Source: Paratrimastix pyriformis | Lineage: Eukaryota > Preaxostyla > Paratrimastigidae | NCBI GenBank assembly: GCA_027972325.1 | Contig: JAPMOS010000001.1 | Coordinates: 529,001 to 593,000 of the forward strand | Length of the DNA: 64,000 bases | Reading direction: 5' to 3' | Part shown: positions 12,101-24,167 of the stretch, in pieces | How the letters are laid out: each line of letters begins with the position of its first letter | Numbering within the stretch: position 1 is the stretch's first letter | Notes under the pieces: generated by a model | Databases searched by the model: none | Told to the model about the DNA's origin: nothing | The model's input: only the letters and a program-made list of their open reading frames with translations | Position numbers and translations under genes: made by a program

Positions 12101-12549
12101 TCTTCGAACTCGCGGTACTGCTTGTAGGTGAATTGCATGCCCAGCAGGGGAATCCGCAGCTGCCGGTGGAAGAGCGATCGGATGGCCTCCACCTGTTCTG
12201 CCTTTTTCTTTTCGTCTTTGGACGAATCCATGAGACGCTGCTCGAAGGCCCGATACTGGTTCCAGAGTTGTGTGGCACTGTCCACATAAAGGCCACACTG
12301 GGCCACACCTTGTTCATATATCGTACGAATCTTCAGCAGGTCTTCGTCCGATGGAATTGCAGGTTCCGGGTCGGTGGAAGTCTCAGACAAATAGGTGCCC
12401 TCTGCAAATTTGGCGTAGTTGCACCAGAGCTCGGGATTGTGAATGTCAACGATCGTCTGTGCGTATTTGGTCAGGAGCTCTTCACGAGCCTGCTTCGTGG
12501 GTGCGCACGCGGCTTCTTGTTCCTTCAACCATTGGATGATGTGCGCCAT
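7163..12549 (-). CDS. SART3: SART3/Prp24-like U4/U6 snRNP recycling factor (HAT repeats plus RRM)
   Basis: The N-terminal half is a HAT-repeat array, for example ELWCNYAKFAEGTY, ATQLWNQYRAFEQRL, GRLWCTYLRCLELFGYTAQG and DPFGHLARAQARFEV. The repeats are spread over many exons. A Pro/Ala/Lys-rich charged linker (about 8900-8240) includes a basic NLS-like patch and an acidic Glu stretch. One RRM follows, with RNP2 LTLFVRNLAK and RNP1 GYGYIDFASEAAL, split by an intron. Past the RRM, RVVLSMVPAKIAR resembles the vertebrate SART3 segment RTQLSLLPRALQR. The C-terminus is Gln/Pro-rich. Vertebrate SART3 has two RRMs; only one is seen. The family carries U6 snRNA back into U4/U6 in the nucleus. The start used is the first ATG of the HAT exon; a few upstream codons in the same frame (YYIKPASWEEA) look coding, so the true start could be further upstream. 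Confidence 0.8.
9152..9190. repeat. Poly-G run (poly-C on the sense strand) in a SART3 intron
   Basis: About 39 consecutive G on the plus strand. Because the gene runs on the minus strand this is a C run in the transcript, inside an intron just upstream of the exon ending near 9100. Confidence 0.9.
9356..9552. repeat. GGGGCGGAAC decamer array changing into GGGGC pentamer array
   Basis: About seven copies of a 10-bp unit (GGGGCGGAAC) are followed directly by more than twenty copies of GGGGC, inside a SART3 intron. The sense strand carries CCCCG repeats. The decamer looks like two pentamers of which one has mutated, so one array probably grew from the other. Confidence 0.95.
11006..11033. repeat. 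Poly-G run (poly-C on the sense strand) in a SART3 intron
   Basis: Around 28 consecutive G on the plus strand, 8 bp from the exon that encodes the VLNQAIEV end of a HAT repeat. Confidence 0.9.
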
Positions 12550-12600
12550 AGCTTCTTCCCAACTTGCGGGTTTGATATAATAGCCTGAAGCACCCGCAGG
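12550..12600. promoter_or_regulatory. Very short divergent promoter region, SART3 / SMC5
   Basis: Only about 50 bp separate the SART3 start codon from the start of SMC5 conserved coding. It includes the A/T-rich TTTGATATAATAG. A CCCGCAG at 12594-12600 could be a 3' splice site for an upstream SMC5 exon, which would then overlap the SART3 first exon on the other strand. Confidence 0.4.
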
Positions 12601-15600
12601 TTGAAGTGGCCTTTTGACATATCAGCTGGGCTGGCCTCGAGGAAAAGGCTCACACGCGATACACCAGGGGAAGACAGCGGGACAAAGTTTGCACGTCCCG
12701 AATCCTTCGAGCTTGATGCAGCCACAATTGAGAAGTTCCGGCCAGGATCGATCATGAAGATCCGACTCCGCCAGTTCCTGACCTATGAAGATGCAACGAT
12801 TCTCCCCGGTCCTAATGTTAATATGATTATGGGGCCAAATGGTCGTCGCGAATCTCCTGAGTCCAAGTCTCATGTTCATGATGTAGGAAGCGGGAAGAGC
12901 ACCATCCTTTGCGCATTGACACTGGGGCTTGGCGGCTCACCATCTGTCTGTTGCAGTGTCTCATTGACCGCAATTGTCATCTATTCTTTGGCGGCAGGAC
13001 CTTTCCCGCCAGCGGCAGATCTCCGAATTCATTCGAAACACAGCACCAAAGGCCCCTCAACGCGTCCGGCATCGACGTTTTTCTTGCCTTGGAATCTCAC
13101 AACCCTCGTTTCCGTTGTCAATAGCGCCGAAAGGGCCGGGGTGGTGGAGGTGGAGGAGACGGCGATGGGGCGGATGCGGACGAGTTCGTCCCCGACGGGA
13201 CGGCCACCACAGGAGCCGACCAGGCGATCATCGACATCACCATCCGCGACCCAAAATGTCTGTGCAGCCGCCGGACCGAGCATACGTCCTCCTTGTCATA
13301 CCCACCCTGCCGCTTCTTGCTCGTGCCCGCCTGGTTCCATGCCTCACATCGGCTTTGCATCCGGGTATGCGGGGGCGGGGGCCCACCAGCGGGCGGCCCG
13401 ATGACCATCAGCAGGCGCATCGACCAGAGGAACCACTCCGAGTGGGCCGTGGACGGGACCACCAAGACCCAGGCCTTCATCAAGGGCCTCGTCCAGCAGC
13501 TGCACATCTACCCCGACAACCTCTGCCAGTTCCTGCCCCAGGTCTGCATTCCACCCACCCACCCACCCGTCATCCTCGCCCGCACGTCGGCACACGCATG
13601 CTTACACGCTCGCACGCTCGCACACTCGTACGCTTCCGGCTTCTGAATTCCGGGCCGGGCTTGGGGTGGGCGACCAGGAGCGGATCACGCTGTTTGCCCA
13701 GATGAAGCCCACCGAGCTGCTGCAGAACACCCAGCGCACGCTGCTCCCCCCGGCCGTCCTCGACGCCTACAAGGCCCTCACCGACGCCCGGGGGCGCCAC
13801 GAGGCCCTGGTCAAGGAGCGCGACGACGTCGACCGCCGGGTGACGACCCTCAGGGCCGACAATGATCGCCTCAAGGAGACCGTCGAGGTCAGGCGCCCCT
13901 CCTCACCCTCCCCTCCCCTCCCCTCTCCCATCCCCTTCCCACTGTCTTCTCCGTGCCTTCCATCTCTCACCCGCCTCGCCGTTTTCCCTCCCCTCTCTGC
14001 ATGATTCGCTTCGATCCGGTGCCATTGCTCATCACACGGGCTGACGAACCCCCCTCCCTCCCTCCCTCCCTCCCTCTCTCCCTCCCCCGTCTTGTTGGGT
14101 CGGGATGGGCAGCGGTACCGGGACCGGGAGCGGCACAAGGCGGCCATGGAGCGGCTGGAGCGGTTCGTGCCCTGGGTGCGATACATGGGCCAGCGCTCCC
14201 GCCAACGGGTCCGCGACGAGGCCGCCGAGGCCGCCCGCGAAGCCCACAAGACCCTCGAGACCCAGGCCCGGCCGTACAACCAAGGCCGGCAGGCGGCGAC
14301 CCCGCCCCCACCCTCCAGCCGCCCCGATGTGGCGGCCCACGCTGACTGTCCGTCTGGGGTGTGTGCGTGTCCGCCCGTCCCGCCGGTTGCAGCCGTGACG
14401 CAGGCCCGGGCCCAGGTGGACAAGCTGACGGCCGACATGCGCAGACACGAGGCCATCGACCGCACCGCGCGCGCCCTCGCAGACCGCAGGTCCGTACGAC
14501 GACCCCTGCCCTGCCCACTGTCGCGCCTGCAGCCCCTCACGTGGCGGCTCTCGTCTGTGGGGCTGGCTGTGCGCAGGCGGGCCATCGACGAGGCCCGGGA
14601 CGAGGCCGCCGAGGTGGAGGCCAAGCTGGCCGACTTCCACAAGAAGCGCGAGCAGCGCCGAAAGTCCGCCACCCATCCCCACCCATCCCCACCCATCCGC
14701 CACACAGGCCACCCGCCAGGGCACCTCTCGTCGCGATGGCCCTCTGGCGCTCCCTCCTCCATCCCCCCTCACGCGCGCCCATCTGCACGGGGCGGTCCCG
14801 GGCAGGGAGCTCGAGCGGTGGCGGGGCGTCGAAGCCGACTACCAGCGGGACCAGGAGGAGGCCCGGGCCGAGCTCGCTCGCATCGACGAGGTCCGCCCTC
14901 CCCCCTCCCCTCCCTCCCTCCCTCTGCCTTTCTCGTTCCTTCCCCTCCTGTTTCTCCGTCTCCTGGCCTGGCCTGGCCTGGCCTGGCCTCGCTTCGCCCT
15001 CCGCCCCGCTTCACTCGCCACTGGCGCTCTGCCCTGCGACGATCGCAGGCCGCCCTGACGGCCGAGGTGCGCCCCTGCGGGATCAGGTCCAGCAGCTGGT
15101 GCAGCACCGCAACCGGGTCGAGGACGAGCGCCGACGTCGACAAGCGCCTCGCAGACACCGAGGCCCGGTCCGCCGCCCGCGCCCCGCGCCCCGCGCCCCG
15201 CGCCCCGCGCCCGCCCCGCGCCCCGCGCCCGCCCCGCGCCCCCGCGCCCCGCGCCCCGCGCCCGCCCCGCGCCCCGCCCCGTGCATCCCGCCGCCCCTTG
15301 CTTCCGATCCCCCCCCCCCCCCCCCCCCTGCGTCCCGTGTTGCTCTGATCCCTGCTGGTGGTGCGGCGCGAGGCCTGCTGGCCACCCTCACACGGGTCGT
15401 CGCGTCCTCGGTCTCGGTGGGGCTGGCTGGGGATGTGGGATGGGGTGCGTGGGCAGCCTGCGGCAGCTTGCCAACCGGAAGACCCAGCTGCTCGAGCGGC
15501 TGGCCGCCAAGCAGACGTACCGCGGCCCGGGCATCATCCAGGTCGGCGCCCATCCCCCCCCCCCCCCCCCCCCCGCCCGCTCGGCTCATGGCGATGCCGC

Positions 15601-18600
15601 CGTCCTGCTTTTCACACGCACACTCGTCTTGCCCACCCCGGCCCCCGTCCCCGGCCCCGGCCCCGGCCTCATTTTGGCAGATCTACGAGGCCGTCCAGCG
15701 GAGTATGGACCGGTTCCGGGCGCCCATCCTGGGGCCCATCGCCCTGGAGCTCGAGGTCGACCCGGCCGGCGAGCCCACACCCGGCTGCCACGCCTCGTAC
15801 GTCGAGAACTCCGTCGACACGGTCCGCACGCCAACCGCACCACGGAGACACCTCCCTCCCTCCCTCCCTCCCTCCCTCCCTCCCTCCTCCTCCCTCCCTC
15901 CCTCCTCCCTCCCTCCCTCCCTCCCTGAGGGTCTGCCCCCACCTCCCTCCCTCCTCCTCCCTCCTCCCTCCCTCCCTCCCTCCCTCCCTCCCTCCTCCCT
16001 CCCTCCCTCCCTCCCTCCCTCCCTCCCTCCCTCCCTCCTCCCTCCCTCCCTCCTCCCTCCCTCCTCCTCCCTCCCTCCCTCCCTCCTCCCTCCCTCCCTC
16101 CCTCCCTCCCTCCCAGTGCACGCACCTGCCACGCGTCGCAGCCCCAACCATTGGGGTTCCTGTTTCACGGGGACCCGCGGCCATCCCGTTGGCTGTTGGC
16201 TGGGGTGCCTGTGTGCGCCCAGAACCTGACGGCCTTCGTGGCCCAGTCGCGTGAGGACCGGGAGGCTTTCTACCAGCTGGTCACCCACGAGCTCCACGGC
16301 CAGGCCTCCTGCCTGCTGGTCAGCCCCGAGGACGCCCAGCGCGAGCTGGCAAAGCACCAGCAGCGCCCTCGCAACCCCGTCGACAAGGTCCGGAGCCCCC
16401 CCATTTCCAACGGGCGGTGTGGGATGGGGTGGTGGTGGTGGTTGACCGCAGCTGGGGCCGTACCACATCTACAGCTACCTGGACGATGTCATCCGGTGCC
16501 CGGACATGATCCGGGCCTTCCTCCTGACCCAGTGCTCCATCGGCACCTACGTCCGCCGCCCCGCCCCGCGCCCCCGCCGTCCCTCTCTGCCACCCATCCA
16601 CCCCCCCTGCTTCTTCTCATCGTGACTGTTCCCCCGGCCGCCCACCCCCCCCCCCCCCCCCCCCCGGCCGCCCCCCGGCCGCCTCCCAGGCCCTGGCCAC
16701 GGGCGAGTTCCAGGCCGAGGGCTTCTTCGAGAAGCGCATCTGCATGCGGTGTGCACCCCGCCCCGCACCGTCCGCCATGCCGCCAAAGCCGCCCCTCCGC
16801 CTCGCCCTCCCACCACCACCACCACCACCACCACCACCACCACCACCACCACCACCACCACCACCACCACCACCACCACCACCACCACCACCACCACCAC
16901 CACCACCACCACCACCACCACCACCTCCCCTCCCATCGGCCGTGCTGCTCACGCTGACTCTGGGCTGGGGGTCGCTGGCGGCGTGGGTTTGCTGGGGTTG
17001 CAGTATGTGACGACCCGCTCGCGGTACGGGGACGCCTTCAGCACCTCCATCGAGGACTTCAAGCCGGCCCGCATCCTCATGGCCAAGGGTCCGCCCCGCC
17101 CCGCCCGCCCTGCCCCCTGCCCTCTCCAAAGCGTGGTCATGTGGGGCAGCCGGCGCCATTGCTGCTGCCCGAGGTGTGCGGTCGGCCTCACCGCCACCCT
17201 CATCCTTCCCTGGCACTGGGTGGGTGGGTGGGTGGGTGGCGACAGGCAACGAGGAGGAGGTCATCAGGGCCCAGCTCACGACCGAGGCCGACCACCTCAG
17301 GTCCCTGCCCCCACACACGCCTCTTCCCTTCCCCCCGCCTCGCCTCCTCTGGTAATGTCGCCTGTCCTGGCTCGCCACTCTGTTGCGTCCTCACCACCGT
17401 GGGGTCGGCGTTCTGCGCGGGGCGGGGGCGGGGGCGGGGGCGGTGGCGGCGGGGCGGGGCGGGCGGGGCGGGGCTTGGACGGTGGGCGCAGGGAGGAGCG
17501 GACCCGGCTCGAGGAGAAGATCGCCAAGTGCGCCGAGGAGCTCGCCGCCACCCAGGAACACATCGACCAGATCGAGACCGCCCTCGTCCGCTGGCCCTCC
17601 CCTCCTCCTCCATCCCTCCTCCGTCCCCCTCCTCCATCCCCTCCTCCTCCTCATCCCACCACCACCACCACCGCCGCCGTCACTGCCACCACCATCGTCA
17701 TGCATGCGCGCACACGCGCACATTGCAATACCCCTTATTCCACCGCTGTCTCGGCACGGGGCGCAGGGGACCGTGAACACACTCAGGGCCCGGATCGGCG
17801 ACCTGACCCGCAAGATCTGTCCGTCCCGCCCCTGCCCCTGCCCCTGCCCCTGCCCCTGCCCTGCCCCTGCCCCTGCCCCTGCCCTCTCTGATCTGGCCGA
17901 CCCCGCTCCTCTCCAGCGCAATGCCGCCAGCAGGCCACCGCACTGAGCAGACAGACGGACGGTCCGCCCCAGCCCCTCCCCGTCCACCCCCCGCCCGTCG
18001 GCACTGGAGATGAGGGGACGCCCCTCCAGCCCTCCCCTGACCATCCTCCTCCTCCCGCTCGGCCTGCTTCTCTGATGGCCCCGGGGGCAGACGGGGCCGG
18101 GCTGAGGCGGCTCGAGGAGCAGCTGCAGCGGTCGCGGACCCACGTCATCGAGCTCATCGTCCAGCTCAGGGTCCGCCCCCGCCCCCGCCCAACCACCAAC
18201 CAGCAGCCACCCCGGCCCCCCAACGCCCTGCCCGCTCAGGGTCACGTCAACGTCAGCAGCAGGGGCTCCGAGGGGGCCTCGCCAGGCCCCATGGCCCACT
18301 TCGCTCGGCATTGCCAACTCGCCGCCTTCCGCTCGTGGCCCGCGCCTCACCCTACTCATCTCCCTTGGCGGTGGCGGTGGGGCGGCGGCTGGGGTGCAGC
18401 CGGCCGTCGAGGCGCAGGGCCGGGCCGTGCAGGCCCAGCTGCGTGTGCACATGGCCCGGGCCCAGGCGGCCGTCAAGCTGGCCGAGGCCGAGGAGCAGGC
18501 CGCCGAGATCACCGAGCGCGTCAAGGAGGCCCGCGCTGAGGCCGAGCGGCGTCCGCCCCCGCCCTCCTCTCTGCCCTTCCTCTCTGCCCTCTGCCCTCTG

Positions 18601-20445
18601 CCTCTGCACGCAGAGGCGTCCGCCCCGACCCCCACGCACCCGTCCCCACGCGCCCTGCCACCACGCTCTCTCTGCTGCGCTGCGCGCTGCGCTCCTGCGG
18701 GAGGCATTGCACCTCACGCTGAGCCTTCCGGTGTCCGTCTGTGTGCCCCGTGGCTGCCGCTGGCTGCTGCGCCCATGCCGATGCCAGTCGTCGATGAGGC
18801 CCGGCGGGGCCAGGAGGAGGTGGGCGTCCTGCTGGAGCGGGCCCGGGCCGCCCTGCCGGCCGACGACCCCGACCTGAGGGACTTCATGCGCCATCTCGAC
18901 CAGGACAAGGTCCGCCCCTCGGGCGGTTGGTCGTTGGGTGGTCGATCACTGGGCGGCTGGTGGCTGGAGCAGTTGGTGGCTGGGGCAGTTGGTTGGTGGC
19001 CGGGGCGGCTGGTCGCCGGGCGCCTCTGATGGCGGCGGGGTTGGTGCGGCTGGGGTTTGGGCGCAGCTGGACGAGGAGCTGGAGCGGGTGCAGACCGAGT
19101 ACGAGGTCGAGCGGGCCGCCGTGCAGGCCATCGTGGCCGACCCCCTGGCCGCCTCGGCCGTCGAGCGGTTCGAGAAGCAGGAGGCCGAGGTCGCCACGCA
19201 CCCCCGTCCATCCCCTCGTTTCCCGCGCTCCGTGCCTCACCACCTCGCCTTCCCGCTGGCTGCTGCTGGGGCACCGGATGGACGGGTCTTTGGGCCCACA
19301 GATCGCCGGGCTGGCGACCCAGTTGGAGAAGTTGCAGGCCGACCTGACCGACGAGGACGCCGCCTACCAGGCCACCAAGGTCGCCCCGCCCCCTTGTGCC
19401 GCCCCCCTCCCCTCACCCCGCCCCTCGCCACCACCTGAGCGATGGGCTGATCGACCCCGTCTGTCTGGCTGCCGGCTCTCCTGCAGGCGCGCTGGCTGGA
19501 GCCCATCCAGGAGGCCGTGGGGGCCATGTCGGCCGCCTTCCAGGAGAACATGCGCGCCCTCGGCCCCGACACGGACGGCGACATCAGGCTGGGCGCACTC
19601 GACGGCCCCGACCGGGCCACCATCAACGGTCCCCTGACCGCACAGCCCTGCACAGCCCGCACCCCCTGTGGCCTGGTCGTTTCATCTCACCTTTGGGCGG
19701 TTGGGCGGTGGCCAGAGGAGAGCGAGGACTTCGCCAACTACGGGCTGCACATCCGGGTGCGCTTCCGGGCGACGGAGGAGATGCAGATGCTGCGCGGGGG
19801 CCACCAGTCGGGCGGCGAGCGGAGCGTCAGCATCATGCTCTTCCTCCTGGCCCTGCAGAGTGTCTCCGAGCGGCACTTCCCGGTGCCCTTCCGCATCATC
19901 GACGAGATCAACCAGGGTCCCCACCCCGCCTTCCACACCGCCTTCCACACACCCCCGCCTTCCACACCCCCACCTTCCACACCCCCCCGCCTTCCACACC
20001 CGCCAGCTTCTGGCGACCTGGACCAAAAATGACCGGCGGCTGGGTGCGTGTGGGCGTGGACGCGCAGGGATGGACCGATTCAATGAGAAGCACGTCTTCG
20101 AGCAGCTCCTCCACCACTGCACCAGCGAGGGGGCCCCCCAGTCTGTGTTGTTGTTCTCGCAGCGCCATTGGCCAATTTCTTCGCCCAGGTATTTTGTCCT
20201 CACGCCGAAGTTGCTCCCTGGGCTGGAGTTCCCTCCCCAGGTCCGGGTGCTCATCACGTACGCCGGGCCGTACATGTGCCCCCAGAACGGTCTGGAGATT
20301 TTGTGCGAGTCCTCTCATCGTCGCCTCCCACCACCCAGATTATTATTTCTGGATGGACGCGTTCCTCAAGCAGGCAAAGCTCTTGCGTCGAGAAGAGCCG
20401 GCCGACCCCAAGCCAGCGCATTCTGTTTCCGTGACCCTGACATGA
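12601..20445 (+). CDS. SMC5: SMC5, structural maintenance of chromosomes protein 5
   Basis: ATPase subunit of the SMC5/6 complex in DNA repair and chromosome segregation. The head begins FRPGSIMKIRLRQFLTYED. Walker A (MIMGPNG/SGKSTILCALTL) is split by an intron at 12842-12886 that starts GTCGTC, and joining restores GPNGSGKST. NLCQFLPQ and ERITLFAQMKPTELL are family hallmarks. Coiled-coil exons follow, then the hinge (about 15680-16380: ILGPIALELEV, ASYVENSV, FVAQSREDREAFY), the return coiled coil, and the C-lobe with ABC signature HQSGGERSVSIML, Walker B RIIDEINQ and D-loop GMDRFNEKHVFEQLL. It ends at TGA 20443-20445. More than 20 introns are inferred, mostly GTCCGC/GTCTGY. No in-frame ATG precedes the conserved N-terminus in the first visible exon, so the start shown is nominal: an upstream exon or non-AUG start is needed. 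Confidence 0.95.
15178..15285. repeat. CCCGCGCC-type simple repeat in an SMC5 intron
   Basis: Irregular array of GCCCCGC and CCGCGCC blocks just downstream of the exon encoding LADTEARS. Confidence 0.8.
15310..15328. repeat. Poly-C run in an SMC5 intron
   Basis: Run of about 19 C on the sense strand. Similar sense-strand runs lie at 15545-15564 and 16646-16665 in later SMC5 introns. Confidence 0.85.
15850..16114. repeat. (CCCT)n / (CCTC)n pyrimidine tract in an SMC5 hinge intron
   Basis: About 265 bp of CCCT/CCTCC repeats with one interruption near 15928-15945. It lies between the exons encoding ASYVENSVDT and LTAFVAQSRED and makes an uninterrupted sense-strand pyrimidine tract. Confidence 0.95.
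16810..16926. repeat. (CCA)n microsatellite in an SMC5 intron
   Basis: About 38 copies of CCA with no visible interruption. It falls between the exons for GFFEKRICMR and YVTTRSRYGDAF and is intronic, so the His/Pro/Thr homopolymers it could encode are not expected in the protein. Confidence 0.95.
17827..17884. repeat. (CCTGCC)n hexamer repeat in an SMC5 intron
   Basis: About nine CCCCTG/CCTGCC units after the exon encoding TLRARIGDLTRK. Confidence 0.85.
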
Positions 20446-20494
20446 CGTGGTTGAGTAACAAGAACCCCCGGTGTTTCTGCCTCTTCGCGAGAGA

Positions 20495-22098
20495 ATGGTG
20501 AAACATCTCCTGATCATTGAAACAACTCCAACTGTAAATTGGTACAGGATCCTTGCGGGTATGCATATTTTGGGTGAGGAAGTACACGTAGAGCAGGCCC
20601 AATACAGCGAGATTTCTGTGACCGCGTATAGGTTCGTTTTTTTTATTGGTTTTTATTTCATTCCAATGATCCTCCCGTGATAGCGATATGGGGTGTGTCT
20701 GCGTTTTAGCTCCGGCGAGACAGCCCCTCGAAGGAACTCCCCAAAACACCGAGCGCACGATCAATGTCTTTTCCCCGCCCTGTGCCGTCGCTATTTCATG
20801 ACTGTTCTTTAGCCTGATTTCCTCTTTGTTCGGAGCGTCACTCGGGCTCTGGAAGGCCAGGACAGCCGCAACATTTTGTATGCCTTTATGTTTTCGGGCC
20901 TTCCCTCCGTCAACTCACTGGAGAGCATCTATTGCTGCCTGGAGCGTCCCATTGTCTATGGGGAATTGCTCAAGTCGCACAAGAAGTTGGGTTTGTGCGC
21001 CGATTTGCCAACCTTTGAGCGCCCACACCCTCCGCCCTCCCCAGGTGACCGGTTTCCGCTGATTCCGCAGACCCTGTACCCGAACTTCCGCTCGATGATC
21101 ATCACCCCCGAGTATCCGCTGGTGGCCAAGGTGGGCCACGCGCACGCCGGCTATGGGAAGATCAAGCTTCGTCCGTCGTCATCAGCTCCCATCTCCCCAT
21201 GACGCTCACCTTTTGCCGTCCTTCTCCCCCTCTATTCGTCCCCTCCCACCATGATGCTTGTTGACACCCGACGAGGTCAGACGACCACCACCAGTTTGAG
21301 GACTTCAGGTCGGTGTGCGCCCTGAGCCCGGCCTACGTTTCGGCGGAGCCCTTCATCGACTGGGACTACGACATCCGCGTCCAGAAAATCGGTCCGTCCC
21401 CTTTGTCCAACCCAGGCGCTCACTCCGTCCCATACTCAATTCACTTGGTTCCTCATCGCAGGGAACCATTACCGAGCCTTCCACCGGCGCAACCCCAACT
21501 GGAAGGGGTCTGCCGCTTGCCGCTTGGTCTTGGGTCTTGGTCTCACACTGCCTGTCTTGGTCTCACACTGCCTGTCTCGGTCGCGCACTGCCTGTCTCGG
21601 TCGCGCACTGCATGTCTCGGTCGCGCACTGCCTGCAGAAATGTGGGCTCGAGCATCATCGAAGACGCCCCCATGACCCCCGAGTACCAGCTGTGGGTCGA
21701 CGAGGCCGCCACCTACTTCGGGGGGCTCGACATCTGCGCCGTGGACGCGCTCCACCGGAAGAGCGACGACAAGTGCTTCATCCTCGAGGTCTCTCCCGCC
21801 CGGGCACGCGCGTCTCTTTCTCACGGCTTCCCAGGTGAACGACACCGCGATCGGGCTGGTCCACAAGTATGAGCCCGAGGACTACCAGCACATGCGCGAG
21901 CTGATCGAGACCCGCATGACGGCCTACTTTTCGGCTCCTCGGCAGCAGGTCCCTCCGCAACCGACAGCAGGGCCGGCCACAGCGGTCGCCGCCGCACAAA
22001 ATACGGCCGATGTTCCGGCCCCGCCGCCCGGGCCTGCCCCAGCTGCCGCCGATCCCGCCACCGCCGGTCGGAAGAAGCTCGCCTGCTCGATCGCTTGA
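20495..22098 (+). CDS. Synapsin-like ATP-grasp protein
   Basis: Synapsins are ATP-grasp-fold vesicle phosphoproteins of animals. The start [20 protein letters not shown] and [17 protein letters not shown] match the synapsin pre-ATP-grasp domain. Later exons give [125 protein letters not shown] and [20 protein letters not shown]. The animal counterparts ([49 protein letters not shown]) align one to one, including the GHAHAG/GK ATP site. A Pro/Ala/Gln-rich tail follows. The segment around 20640-20760 ([19 protein letters not shown]) is needed in frame, but its upstream splice is unclear. An alternative 3' exon could extend to about 22191 (DAAAEAEADEKKSPIPRPL). It sits 49 bp after SMC5. Confidence 0.85.
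21525..21637. repeat. 20-bp tandem repeat in a synapsin intron
   Basis: Four to five copies of CACTGCCTGTCTCGGTCGCG with small variations fill the intron between the exons ending NWKG and starting NVGSSII. Confidence 0.85.
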
Positions 22099-23818
<1,720 letters not shown>

Positions 23819-24167
23819 AGAACCCTCGCGCGCGCCTTGATTTTCTTCGCGACCTTTGATGTCTGGGCTCTTTTTTCTCCTCGCTCGAATCCCCCCCAAC
23901 CAACATGCTCCTTTCCCCCCAACCGATGTTTGGTGCCGGACTTGATCTGATCGCCTACCTCGATCTGCATCGTTGTGCACCCTTGTTTTAAACTTTCCCC
24001 CCGCTCCTCGACATTTTCCTTTTTAAGTGCAGCAGCGAGATGGACCCCTGCTTGCACGGATTTTGTTTTGAGGAGATACCACCTTTTCGAGAGAAAAAGA
24101 AAGGGAGCATCTGCGTCTTTTCTTCTTTTTTGGGGGGGGGAAGCGTTGTTGGTAGCTTGGGAGGGTG
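23819..24167. other. Convergent intergenic region (Ran / C53)
   Basis: About 350 bp holding both 3' untranslated regions. Includes T-rich stretches (for example TTTTCTTCTTTTTTGGGG near 24118) and no recognisable gene. Confidence 0.4.

Noticed and set aside
12097-12588. 163-codon plus-strand frame before SMC5
   Set aside because: It is antisense to the conserved SART3 HAT exon and does not join SMC5 in a supported way.
16810-16926. Poly-His, poly-Pro or poly-Thr protein segment
   Set aside because: The CCA repeat lies between two SMC5 exons joined by standard local splice signals.
20600-20720. 13-bp intron GTCTGCGTTTTAG in synapsin
   Set aside because: It would repair the frame locally, but a 13-bp spliceosomal intron is implausible and other arrangements exist.
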